From contig CM018915.1 of the NCBI GenBank assembly GCA_009663005.1, forward strand, positions 142,501-157,500: DNA of 15,000 bases, read 5' to 3'. This DNA comes from Actinidia chinensis (lineage: Eukaryota > Streptophyta > Magnoliopsida > Ericales > Actinidiaceae). The position numbers and the translations under genes were made by a program. The notes under the pieces were generated by a model. That model saw nothing but the letters and a program-made list of their open reading frames with translations. It searched no databases and was not told the origin of the DNA. Below are positions 1 through 9,377 of the stretch, in pieces (within the stretch, counting starts at the first letter, position 1; the number at the start of each line of letters is the position of its first letter).

Positions 1-2
1 AT

Positions 3-296
3 TATCTGACGTTTCCAGCAGGCAAGGACAACAAACAATATGGAGCCAACATTATTCCTTGGACAGCCAAGGGGATCCTTGAGTTCATTCTTGACCTGGC
101 TCTCCCAAGTGAAAGAAATACAAATGATTACCATCACACAGCCTTAGTAGACTGGTCTGAAACTAAAACATCAGTGAATCCACAATGCAGTCTACTGAGA
201 AGGTTTTCAGGTTTGTTGACAAAGAACTCCGAAGATATTAATGCAAAGAACAAAATGGATGACATTGATGCCTACCCCAAGCGAGTTGTGCTGTGA
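3..296 (+). CDS. Probable C-terminal end of a thioredoxin-fold protein (partial, enters from the left)
   Basis: An open frame with no ATG at its start runs from the window edge for 97 codons to a TGA at 294-296. It begins YLTFPAGKDNKQYGANIIPW and then TAKGILEFILDLA. The string xxFPAGKxN followed by a Gly-Ile-x-x-Phe-Ile helix is how the last beta strands and C-terminal helix of a thioredoxin or PDI-like domain read (compare FFPAG in PDI). The following 50 residues are hydrophilic, with no ER-retention signal at the end (KRVVL). It lies antisense to, and slightly overlapping, exon 12 of the glucosidase gene, in the region where that gene's final exons or intron should be. It could be the real 3' end of a convergent gene or an inserted gene fragment. 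Identification rests on a short motif and is moderate; an accidental open frame is not excluded. Confidence 0.45.
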   Translation, partial: YLTFPAGKDNKQYGANIIPWTAKGILEFILDLALPSERNTNDYHHTALVDWSETKTSVNPQCSLLRRFSGLLTKNSEDINAKNKMDDIDAYPKRVVL

Positions 297-344
297 CCCT
301 CCTCCTGTGAAGCTTGTTTGAATGGGCAAATTTTATAGACATAC
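276..344 (-). CDS. PSL4: Coding exon 12: MRH domain, last exon seen
   Basis: Acceptor TTGTTCAG, donor TTGGG/GTAGGC. It encodes [20 protein letters not shown] then RLG (residues 492-515). Gln502 in FKQ is at the position of the conserved mannose-contacting Gln of MRH domains; the partner Arg, Glu and Tyr lie in the missing part. The exon leaves in phase 2, so at least one more exon is needed, yet nothing left of 276 on this strand reads as MRH. The last 20 bases are antisense to the plus-strand frame at 3-296. Confidence 0.82.
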
Positions 345-3300
345 CTGAACAAATATTTGCAATGCCATTACGAGAGGAAAACTATAATGCTTGAAAAATA
401 GTAACCCAACTTAAGAAAGTACTAGGTTCGTAACTTGTTCTGCTTGATCTCAAAGCATTTATCATAGTATGAATAGAACTCCTTCTCTGGACCTGGAATA
501 GCGCATTTTGGGCTTAGATACAGAAGCCAAGCTAATAACGATTTAAAACTAAATAGAGCGGCATTAATGCAATTGCCTGTCTTTCACTTACCAAAATCAT
601 GGTTTAGCTTTTTTGTCAAACTTGATATTCTTGATTGTATCTTAGACAACTTGGAGCTGGATTCTTCATATTCTTTGCGCACATGAGTAGCCTCTACAGA
701 TGTCAAACACAACAGCAAACCCATTCACATGCATATGCAGTCATTTCAGTTTCTAAGTGCCAGTAAACATGAAATTTCATTAGCTACCTGATAGATCTAC
801 AGGAGTCTGGAACAAATTAACAGCTTGTAGAATTTTCCAAACAGTTTGTTGTATCTTCTCTAACCAAGATGGGCTACTTGAGGTCGTTATATCTGAACAT
901 GTAAAAGTACATTACAACTTCACAAGTACCTTCAAGATTATATCGGGTAAACATTACTCTCCTCTGATTGGCAAAATACCCATTGTTTTAAATGGGACCC
1001 ACTCTATTATTTCAAGTGGCCCCTGTATTTCAACTAATGGTAATGTTTATCAGGTGGGTGAACATAATTGCACTCCCAATATTCATTGTAGTGAAGAATG
1101 AAATATTAACTGGCTCCCATTTTTATGGAAATATTGGAAGAAGTAGATGCAAACCTGACAAGTCTAACTCATCATCTGACACCGATTTGTACGAAGAACT
1201 GAAATCGTCATGATTCTCCTCTCCAAAGTCGTCTGTATGTTCTTCTTCATCGTCGTCGTCATTATATCTTTGGTTGTCATCCTCTGTTTCTGAATCATAT
1301 CCTTCATATTCCTCATCATGTGCATCCGTAGGTGCCTCAGAGATTTCAGGTTTATCATCCTTCACAGCATCAACTTCCGTAGTTTGCTCCCCTGTATTTT
1401 CTCCTGTCCAACGGGAAGCGACAAGACGACCCAACTCTTCCTTTGACAGTGACTCAGGTTCCTAAGAATACCACTCAAGGCAAATACTCAACTCCTCAAA
1501 TTAAAATGAAGGAATCCACGTATGACAAGCTTCAAAGGAAACCCGATAACTACATGCAATCACTTAAAATCCAATGAAATGTCAATAGTTTAACAGGCAT
1601 CTTCTAAATTCCAAAGAAGAGATCTTTGCTCATGGCCAAAAAAAAAATAATAATAATATGAAGGAAAAAAAACTTCAAGTCCAGGAAAGAAATGTATCTT
1701 AAATTTTTCACAATTATCATGGTCTTAGAGTTCAATCAGAATTAATTTTCTGACAATTGAATCCAAACACGGTGTCCTAAATCAAGATTTGTCAAAATTC
1801 AGAGAAAGAATTCGGACTAAATGTAGGAATATTTTTATGGGAATGTTTCTAATAATCAAATGAAAAATTCTGGAGAAAACAGAATTCTAGTATTTATTTC
1901 AGCCAAAAATTTGGACCAGTTCTCAAAAACTCAGCAGAAATGCAGTCAAGAAAGTAAAAGAACATATGAAACTCAGGTTTTCAAACATGGTCCATAAAGT
2001 CGGAAATTCCAGAATCTTGAATTTGAATTAGCATTTGAATTGGGTGAAAGAACGCATTTTAAAAACAGAAACATGTATACATAGTTCATTTGAGTTGGTG
2101 CATTACTTTAATATGAGAAAACAAAATAGCTTATATTTAGTGAATTGCACACTCAAAAGAAGCTCTAAGTTAGTATTGTCATTAACATACACTAAATTTT
2201 GACCCTAGGGAAGAGATCAACAAGTTCTCTTTTATCTCTGTATTTACCATTTTGAAGTGAACCATGTTTTCAATTTTCACTGCAGGAAACATAAGTCAGT
2301 AAGGTTTACTATTTTCTGCTAATTCTCATTCAAACTTCAAACTAACAAAATAGGGAAAGTTAAATGGTCACGGTAATATGATATGACGGACAGAGTTTTA
2401 AGGTTCTTGGGGAAGAGAAGAGTAGACACATTATATTGGAGCTAGGTGGGGGGGAGGGGGATTGAGTCTGCAGCTCATGTCTGACTTACCTCAAGACGAG
2501 GAAGTTTACTAATTTGAAAAGCTATATGGGGGACACGAGCAAGTTCTGGCATTATATGGCAAGCGCACAGAGCCATTAATTTAGAGAATCTATAAATTAT
2601 AACTTATAATAAAAGCAAATAAGCAATTACTGAATGTAGCTTTCCCAGCCAAAAAAGGAGGACACTGCTGATTAAGGTGTTCCAAAACGAGAATCATCAC
2701 TTGACATTAAGTGGCAACTGAAAGATTGTTCTGCTTTCTTCACATCTTTTTCTCTCTTCAATAATAGTCTAATTCCCAACTTAAAGGATCAATAACGTCA
2801 AGTTTCAACAAGGGTGTGGGAAAAGCATTTTAATTGATGTCTAAAACGACATTATAATAATTGCATTGTCATTTAATCACTGCCAGTCCAACCAATCAAA
2901 AGCAAATCATGAATGCTGAACATACACAATTTCAAGAACCATAGCACTAGTTTGTCTCTCGAGTCTCGACCGTTATATCTCGATGTTTGCTCTCTTGGCA
3001 GCATTGTCAAAACAACAAGATATCTTGATTGTGTATCTATTTGAAATCGTTTTAACAAACATATTAAAAATAGTCCAATGTTATTGAAAATGTAAATAAG
3101 AGGTTCTGCAATAAGTTTAACAATTGCGTGAGGACCTCAATGCAGAGGCAATCTGATCCAAATATTCCCATCACCTGCCTAAAACCAGATCCAGTATGAG
3201 GCCTTATTAAGAATTCTATTTAAGGTGTCAAGCCATGCTCATCGATAATATCTACTAAGTTTGCTTTCCTAGTTTACCACTATTATTAGAATATTAATAA

Positions 3301-6300
3301 CAAGGTCAGATCTTTCGCTTTCCAAGATACGTCATGCAAGTGACTCAGCATTATATTCAATTGGAAAACTGAGATAAGCATAGAGCTGGATTGATATGAG
3401 GTAAAATTACAATATACAACATGGAGCCTTGATAGAGAATTTAAATTTAGTTTCATGCTACGATCACGAGGTACCTTGCTTATACTGTCAGAACCAGATT
3501 CATATGCAACTGGAGACTCCTCTTTCTTCGCGTCACCCTGTAAGAAAATGAAAATACAGATACAACCAAATGTTAATGTCATCTGTGTAAGCTACGACAT
3601 AACCTCTCAATAAAACTGCATTTGTGAAAGAATAAATCCCATCTGTGAAGACCTCATTCACCTTTTGTTCTTCATTCTTTGGAACATCTTCATTTCCAGA
3701 ATTATCAGTGTGTTCAACTTCATCTACGGAGTCAGTGAACTGTTCTCCCATATCCTATCAGACGAGATAAAATGTGAGAACCCAAAAATAAAAACAAAGG
3801 AAAAAACATTTTTGCAGTTAAAGAGGATCTTGACCAAAATCATTCAGGGCTCACAAGCAATGCTTGATATTAAGCATTTTTAGATAAATTCCAAACCAGT
3901 AGGAAACTCAGTGAATAACAATGATAGGGACTAGAAGTAAGATTGCATTAAATATCACATAAATACTCTTGCTCCTTAAATAACACACGAATGTCCTCAA
4001 AATTATCAACATTACATGAAAATGTGTTTTTAAAATTTTTCTTGAACTATTTAAAGCAATAAAAGGAATCTAAGAAGACGAACAGCACTGATCTAATTCC
4101 ATTTTGGGGGGACGTTTTGGAAAAAGGCATTTAGACTGTTGGACATTCTTCCCAGCTCACTAGTATATCCTACAGTTGATGGTATAATATTGAGCATTGC
4201 CAGCGTGATAAGAAATTAGTCTCTCAATAGCTAATCCATTACAATGTAGCCAGGGACTTGCAGGGACTTATTTTGGTATTGTTTGGGACAGAATGGGCAC
4301 TCCACAGATGCGGCAGAGATAATGGTTGGATGGCAGGGAGGTAGGGTGGGAAAGCGAAATGCTCAATCCATTTCATTTCTGAATGCCACGAATTTTCCCA
4401 ACTCTATTTTCTTTGTAAATTCTACAGAAGATACTGACGAATTTTCCCACGAATTTTACTCCCATTTACTTCCCATATACACAAGTTGCATCCCTTCGCC
4501 ACTTTGTATGAATGATGTCATAAAATATATGCACAAACACAGATTTACATGTCTAGCTACACTTCAGCCATCGCTAAGAACCAGTTTAACCTGATCTGAA
4601 GGAGAGTCCTCCAGTAACCCAATTTTATCATGGTTTGCACTTTCAATTGGCTGTCCTTGGCTGGCAACTTCCTCCATAGATTTGCTTTTCTCCCTTTGAG
4701 CTTCCTCAGCTTCTTTCTTTTCCGTCTCTTCTTTTTCTTTCTGTAAGCGTTCTTTCTCCTCTGCTTTTTCTATCTGTTCCTTATGCTCTATATGGGTGAA
4801 GTAAAAAATTCAGTGATACAAAAGTAAGCTTTACTAGAAAAAAATAAGAAAAAGACAAAATAAAAAAATAGAAAAGAAATAAACTAACAATAAGAAAAAG
4901 AAAAACATCCAAAACATCATGTTGACTGTCAACACACAAAAGTAAGGAATAAGAATAAATAACAAGAAATGATTCAATCAATTATGAGATTAGTAACTGC
5001 GTATTGTGCAACATTCTCACCTTCAGAACTGAAAGTGAGGCAGATTTTGACATTCAATATGTTGGCCTTTCAAAGAATTTAAGATCAATTTTTTTCTACT
5101 TCCTTTGTATTCATGAATACCAACGTTAGTAAATTGAAAAACGGAAAGAATCTATTGAACATTTGTCAGTTGAGTGGATGAATGTATACCGATAGTAACA
5201 TTTAAATTATTTGCACTCTTCTACTCCTAGGAACTCCTCCTTAGCTATATAGCATATAGGGTTGTAATATTTGTTTTGGAGGACTTATAGGAGAATAAAA
5301 TCTCAGGTTATGGTATTTTGATGTTGACTCATAGCTCATGGAGTTCAAGGTCTGTTTAGTGAGTTGAAATTTCGCCTTGATCAAAGTCCTATGTCGGTCC
5401 ATCATGATTATAGTAGTTAATACACCAACTAACTGCAAGCATTAGCATTAGATCCCACCATTTTTGGGGATAAGTAGTTGTAGATACACCGTCATGCGTC
5501 ATAAAATAACTAGGCACGTGTGCCTTATATGGAAGCACAGAGATATTACATTTGGTTATGAATTGGAGGTTAAAAAAAAAGTATTCAGATCTGCAAGGCA
5601 AGAAGAACTCAAAGTGTCACACCAATGGTTAAAGTTGCATCATACTCCCAGAAAGATTCGAATGCTTCCCAATATTTTCTAAAACATAATTTGCATGGGA
5701 TAGAAACCATTGCACAGTAAAATATAGAAAAATGTATCCAAAACCATAAAATTTTCAACACGTTCAAACACCCATGGTAATCTCTACAAGCCAAGTCCAG
5801 ATCATTCATAAAATTGTGAGAGGGGGAGGGCGGGGGGGGGGGGGGGGGGGGGGGGGGCTGTGTCCATAGCTGAGTCTGGATATGTGCACCTAGAAGTGCT
5901 CTAATACCTATGACTTGTAAAAACTAAGAAAACACTTGTATAACTGAATACTGACCTATAATAGAATATAATCCAAGAATCTACGATCCTACAACTCAAT
6001 TATGCAAGGTCCCACATGGGTGCCCCTCAATATCAAACCATTTTCTGACATGGCTCACCTAGTATGGATTGCATAACCCACATAAGGCATTTTTTAAGCA
6101 ATGCACACATACAGGAACACCGCCATTAGAGAACATTAGTTCAAGGTTGCTACAATGAACAATTCCCCATAATGACTCATTTCCTCCTTTAATCCAGCCC
6201 TCAAACAAAACTCAAATAGACTCCACATGTAGTTGCCACGTTAACCAAAAAACTTAAATGAGGACCTCAAATAAAAACAATTGACGAGGGTGAGCAAAGT

Positions 6301-9207
6301 ATGCACATCAGACCAAAAAACAATACGTAACTCCTCCAGGGTGAACTGAGCCTAAAAAAATATCACCGCTTGTGTGTGATTTCTCAACATCAAAAGCCCA
6401 AAATTGACAATTCCACATATTCCAAAATGAAGGCATGAAATAAGAACAAAGATGTACTCCTAAACCGCAAAAACACGTTCTATCATACTTCGACTACATA
6501 CCTCAGGATGCTAGCGTTTTAGAACTCTCTAGCACAGTGGATGTTTCTTATATGTAAGCATCAACTTACTTTCACCAAAATGCAGATAAACAATTTCATT
6601 ACAACTTCACACTGCCCTCGAACCAAAGAACAATCATTCGTAAAGGCGTAGCGGTCATTGGTGATTCACAATATCCATATTTAATAGAAAAAGTTAACCC
6701 ATTCTACAGTTGGATACAATATAATTGCAAATGTGGCACAAGGGGTCCTTAAATCACACAAGGGAATCAATCTTAAACCAAGGATATAAAAACATTTTTA
6801 AAGAGCACCACAAGACCCTAAGGATGAGGAGGTTGTCAACCAAATCCACCTGGTCCAATCTGTAGAATTAATTAGTTCGTAAATCACACGTCCTTGCATG
6901 TAATAATTGATACAAAGGTTACTTGAAAACTTGCCATTAAATCATTGATTTGGTGCCCCATACGCGTGTAAAATGTGGGACATGGATCAAGAAATCTCTC
7001 AACAAATGGGTGCATTTGGTGCATTCCATATTGTCCAAGTGCCACCAAAACTGTAGCTCCCGATGTATAAATCAATTGTTATTTTAAAGTTATTCTGCAG
7101 TCTTCAATTTTACGTAGTGTGCCAAATTTTGTAAATATCACTGAATATAGCTAAGAAATGCATATTCGAAAACAGAAGTTTGAGGGACACCAATTACTGG
7201 ATTTACATTGATAATGGCAATGACAAACATAATAAAGGATAGGGAACTAAATCAACAAGAGTATACCCTTAAGCTGTTGAACAAGCTCTTTAAGTATTTT
7301 CTCCTCATTTTTCAGCTTGGACAATTCTGCCTCGTCTTTAGCTATAGTTAGTTTTGATTGTTCAATCTCATTCTTTCGCAAAGTTACTCCTTCCTGATAA
7401 GTTGCAATCTTTTTCTTCAGCTTCTCTCTGGCAGATTTTCCAGCCTCCCAACATGTATTCGAGCACTTCATGTTACCATTATACTCATCACTACCATCAC
7501 AGCAATCTGCTTACCATGGGCAGGTAAAAAATCAAAATAATTGCAATGCAAAAAACAAGGAATGCACAATATGATGATATTTGCAATTATAAAACTTATT
7601 CAAAGGTTTGCCAAAATTTGGAAACCAATAGTGGGAAACTTTTCAGCTTTAACCAATGATAATCTCATTACAAAAAGCAAAATTCATCCAGATTGGTGTT
7701 GGATGTGCAAGGCCGCAAAAGAATCAGTAGATCAACATCCTTGTCCATTATAAAGTGACTGGTGAAATGTGGAACTCATGCTGAATATGTTTAGGACTAT
7801 CTTGAGCATGGACGCATGCAGGATTTTAATTTGGGGTATAGAGCGTACAAATAACCAAACATAATCTGAAAATAGACGGGGGGAGGGGGGTTATTAAAGT
7901 TTTCAAGAATTTTAGGATGGCGAACCTATGTATTCTGGAAATGTCCAGAACTAAATATTACTATGATAACAGGTTATTTCTAAAATTTGGGAAAGCTGTC
8001 CCCGTCTCCCTAGCCAGGTCCCCAAATAGAAACTTTGGGAATGCTAGAAATGCATGCCCATCTATTTAGTGGTGTGCTACCTAGAGACCATGATGTGTAT
8101 ATAGACGTCTATAAAATATAACATATTGGGATTAATTCTGAGGTAGGAAGGATCATTGCCAATGCATCTTCACGAAAATCCTATATACCAAAATTTCAGT
8201 AGCTGTCCTACTTAACAAGCATCCGTCAAATATATCAACAAATAATACACAAAACAGCGACTAATCAGAGGTGATTTAGCTGAAAAGAATGTAATTGAAA
8301 AAGATTTTTCTTACCACATATACCATCATTAACTCTAGAAGAATATATAGAAAGTGGAGCATGGCCTGCATTATGACAATAGAATTTCCCATTGGGGCAT
8401 GCTGATGTTCCTGTAATTGCAAGCCCACCACAACAATAAGTCAAACAAACAAACAAACAAACAAATAGCGAAGTAGCAAACATAAAACTCATACTTTGAA
8501 GGCTAACAAATAACAATCAGATAAAGCGACACTCAGGAAAGAGAAAACAGAGGCAAAAATGGCACCAAAACCACAAAATTAGAAAAAGAAAAAAATACCC
8601 TATTTTCTTCCTTATTTTTTGAAGACCCACATACTCTTTTGTCAAGCAAATGACATGCGACTAAAAAGTAGCGCAACAACAATTATTTTGCAGCAAAATA
8701 ACAGCACTAAGACAGTATTTGGATCAAGTATTCGCCCTCCACGAATCCTTGCTCCAAACACAGCCTAAAAGTGAAGGAGAAAAACTAAAAATTAAAATAA
8801 ATCCAACATTTAGACAACAAAAGGCACAAGTACATATAAAAGTGGAGTGAGAAATGAGGGACGAAGGAGAAAGAGTAGACCGGGCTCATCGGTGCCGTCA
8901 GGGCAATCGCAGAAGTCATCATTCAGCTGAGATTTGGTGAATGTCATGGATCCATCCCTGCATTTGATAGTTCCCGATGATGCCTTGTAATACATCTCAT
9001 CTGTGACATCCATCCATGTCAACAAGTTCAAAGATAAATAAAAATCAAAATTCAACATTATGCATATGTATATACAAAAAGGGGAAAAAGAAAAAGAAAG
9101 AAGAGGTAAAAACCTTGGGGAGCGATTCCGAGTAGGTCTTTGGAGGGAACAGAAGCTGATCTACCGATCAAAGCCAACAAGAAGAGGAAGGTTAATCTCA
9201 GCTTCAT
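276..9207 (-). CDS. PSL4: Glucosidase II beta subunit (ER N-glycan processing), 12 coding exons, 3' end not in window
   Basis: This is the non-catalytic beta subunit of ER glucosidase II, which holds the alpha subunit in the ER and presents N-glycans for removal of the two inner glucoses. That step feeds the calnexin/calreticulin cycle; the Arabidopsis orthologue PSL4 is needed for quality control of the immune receptor EFR. Spliced exons, in minus order: 9207-9114, 9000-8881, 8410-8315, 7506-7267, 4787-4591, 3754-3662, 3537-3475, 1461-1155, 892-788, 693-592, 492-435, 344-276. They total 1544 nt (514 codons plus 2 nt) and every junction keeps phase. Domains: signal peptide about 1-19; two LDL-A-like modules about 45-122 with [10 protein letters not shown] and [12 protein letters not shown]-rich coiled coil about 125-215; acidic linker about 230-403; [10 protein letters not shown] near 412; MRH domain starting about 478. 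The rest of MRH and the H/KDEL-type tail (roughly 100-130 residues by family length) are missing. Family assignment is very secure; the symbol is by orthology. Confidence 0.93.
435..492 (-). CDS. PSL4: Coding exon 11: start of the MRH domain
   Basis: Acceptor ATTCCAG. It encodes [19 protein letters not shown] (residues 473-491), the first strand and first cysteine of the MRH (mannose 6-phosphate receptor homology) lectin domain. The donor AACAA/GTTACG is weak, but it is the only one that restores the family reading QNKYVYK across the junction. Without splicing, a stop follows four codons later. Confidence 0.85.
592..693 (-). CDS. PSL4: Coding exon 10: helix before the MRH domain
   Basis: Acceptor TCTGTAG, donor TTTTG/GTAAGT. 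It encodes [20 protein letters not shown] and then [14 protein letters not shown] (residues 439-472), the conserved helical segment just before the mannose-binding domain. 102 nt, phase 1-1. Confidence 0.93.
788..892 (-). CDS. PSL4: Coding exon 9: [10 protein letters not shown] helix
   Basis: Acceptor TGTTCAG, donor ATCAG/GTAGCT. It encodes a conserved plant block, [18 protein letters not shown] and then [11 protein letters not shown] (residues 404-438). 105 nt, phase 1-1. Confidence 0.92.
893..1154 (-). other. Intron 8, non-coding
   Basis: 262 bp between exons 8 and 9. AT-rich with a CATGTTCAG acceptor; nothing else seen. Confidence 0.8.
1155..1461 (-). CDS. PSL4: Coding exon 8: conserved [15 protein letters not shown] block and acidic cluster
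   Basis: Acceptor TTCTTAG, donor TCAG/GTTTGC. It begins [20 protein letters not shown] (residues 302-321), the best-conserved block of the plant linker, and ends in a very acidic run ([11 protein letters not shown] and similar) with a Ser-rich SSSYKS segment. 307 nt, entering in phase 0 and leaving in phase 1. Acidic clusters of this type in the family are thought to bind calcium. Confidence 0.93.
1462..3474 (-). other. Intron 7, non-coding, with a cryptic exon-like stretch
   Basis: 2013 bp between exons 7 and 8. It contains a TAA microsatellite-like run near 1645-1660, a G-rich tract at 2447-2460, and one exon-like segment (2490-2589) listed separately. No transposon ends were recognised. 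Confidence 0.75.
2490..2589 (-). other. Possible cryptic or poison exon inside intron 7
   Basis: A 100-nt segment has acceptor TTTATAG and a near-perfect donor TTGAG/GTAAGTC. One frame is open throughout ([20 protein letters not shown] and then QISKLPRLE) and ends in the phase needed by exon 8. However, exon 7 ends in phase 0, and reading on from it gives ATT CTC TAA, an immediate stop. Inclusion would therefore truncate the protein and mark the RNA for decay. It may equally be a chance splice-site pair. Confidence 0.3.
3475..3537 (-). CDS. PSL4: Coding exon 7: short acidic linker exon
   Basis: A 63-nt, 21-codon exon between acceptor CTTACAG and donor AGCAAG/GTACCT, encoding [16 protein letters not shown] and then DSISK. 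Phase 0-0. The composition matches the linker on both sides; there is no conserved motif to confirm it, so support comes from the splice sites and open frame. Confidence 0.72.
3662..3754 (-). CDS. PSL4: Coding exon 6: acidic linker
   Basis: Acceptor CTGATAG; 31 codons from [18 protein letters not shown] to NEEQK, low-complexity and acidic. I chose donor AAG/GTGAAT. An alternative in-frame donor GAG/GTCTTC nine bases downstream (exon end about 3653) would add VNE. The exon is phase 0-0, so skipping it would leave the frame intact. This linker is poorly conserved in the family, so the 3' border is the least certain part. Confidence 0.75.
3755..4590 (-). other. Intron 5, non-coding
   Basis: 836 bp between exons 5 and 6. 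It has a GGGGGG run near 4105. An apparent plus-strand frame at about 4283-4594 has no recognisable composition and runs into the coding exon antisense. Nothing else supported. Confidence 0.75.
4591..4787 (-). CDS. PSL4: Coding exon 5: charged helix and start of acidic linker
   Basis: Acceptor CATATAG, donor GATCAG/GTTAAA. It encodes 65 codons after the split Glu184, starting [18 protein letters not shown], a continuous K/E/Q helix, then a looser stretch ending in EDSPSDQ. It ends at a codon boundary (phase 0), where the exon phase pattern changes. Confidence 0.9.
4788..7266 (-). other. Intron 4, largest intron, with a long poly-G tract
   Basis: 2479 bp between exons 4 and 5. It holds an A-rich/T-rich stretch at 4810-4920 and a G-dominated tract at 5821-5857. 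I looked for coding exons or a TE with terminal repeats inside it and could not support any; the short open frames here have no protein-like composition. An unrecognised old insertion is possible given the length. Confidence 0.75.
5821..5857 (+). repeat. Homopolymer G tract (26 uninterrupted G) with G-rich lead
   Basis: After GGGGGAGGGC the plus strand has 26 consecutive G (5832-5857). This can form G-quadruplexes and is error-prone in replication and sequencing, so its true length is uncertain. In the glucosidase pre-mRNA it is a poly-C run inside intron 4. Confidence 0.9.
7267..7506 (-). CDS. PSL4: Coding exon 4: second LDL-A-like module and coiled coil
   Basis: Acceptor AAGCAG, donor AAGG/GTATAC. 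It completes the second module with CCDGSDEY and CSNTCWEAG (residues 104-126). It continues as a Lys/Glu-rich helix with leucine heptads (for example [19 protein letters not shown], about 164-182), expected to form a coiled coil. In this family the N-terminal part contacts the alpha subunit. 240 nt, phase 1-1. Confidence 0.93.
7507..8314 (-). other. Intron 3, non-coding
   Basis: 808 bp between exons 3 and 4. It contains a G-rich tract GGGGGGAGGGGGG at 7878-7890 (plus strand). No protein-like frame or terminal-repeat element was recognised. Confidence 0.8.
8315..8410 (-). CDS. PSL4: Coding exon 3: link between cysteine modules
   Basis: Acceptor TTACAG, donor TGTG/GTAAGA. It encodes [16 protein letters not shown] and then SSRVNDGIC (residues 72-103), which begins the second LDL-A-like module. 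96 nt, phase 1-1. Confidence 0.93.
8411..8880 (-). other. Intron 2, with a (CAAA)6 microsatellite
   Basis: 470 bp between coding exons 2 and 3. It has six perfect CAAA units on the plus strand at 8442-8465 near its 3' end, next to the branch/acceptor region. I see no other gene or element. Confidence 0.85.
8881..9000 (-). CDS. PSL4: Coding exon 2: first LDL-A-like cysteine module
   Basis: Acceptor GTCACAG and donor CCCG/GTCTAC. It encodes [18 protein letters not shown] and then [15 protein letters not shown], the conserved calcium-binding LDL-receptor-A-like signature of this family (residues 32-72). The exon is 120 nt and phase 1-1. Confidence 0.93.
9114..9207 (-). CDS. PSL4: Coding exon 1: signal peptide
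   Basis: The exon encodes M-K-L-R followed by a hydrophobic core ([11 protein letters not shown]) and a small-residue cleavage region (RSAS/VPS), a classical ER signal peptide. It then reads KDLLGIAPQ, the conserved start of the mature protein. The ATG at 9207-9205 is preceded by a splice acceptor only three bases upstream, so no alternative upstream start is joined to it. The exon ends in phase 1 with donor AAG/GTTTTT. Confidence 0.9.
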
Positions 9208-9210
9208 CTT

Positions 9211-9352
9211 CTGCAATCAATTACTCTATACTAATTTAGTAGTTATTCGAAATGCTGATGGTCACAAATTCAATTCTATTCGCTTGGATACGATACGATA
9301 TGATGATCAAGCACAGATCCAAACAAATTCGTATCAGTGCGGAACAACTTAC
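9211..9352 (-). other. PSL4: Intron in the 5' untranslated leader of the glucosidase II beta gene
   Basis: On the minus strand a perfect donor CGA/GTAAGT (9352-9347) and a pyrimidine-poor but valid acceptor TTGCAG (ending at 9211) enclose 142 bp that end three bases before the start codon. Leader introns in this position are common in plants and often raise expression. The intron contains a palindromic CGTATCGTATC-like stretch. Inferred from splice consensus only. Confidence 0.65.
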
Positions 9353-9377
9353 TCGGGGGTAAAACGGAGCCAACTGA

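Noticed and set aside
1274..1465. Ser-rich plus-strand frame opposite exon 8
   Set aside because: The serines are the antisense reading of the Asp/Glu codons of the acidic linker, which is clearly the real coding strand.
4283..4594. 103-codon plus-strand open frame in intron 5
   Set aside because: No recognisable domain or plant-like codon bias, lies within an intron and ends at the edge of a real exon on the other strand.
4781..4981. Hydrophobic Phe/Leu-rich minus-strand frame resembling membrane segments
   Set aside because: It comes from an A-rich/T-rich intron stretch; it overlaps the exon 5 acceptor and is explained by base composition.
5640..5660. GATTCGAAT string resembling a tRNA B box
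   Set aside because: It does not match the full B-box consensus, and no acceptor or anticodon stem could be built around it.
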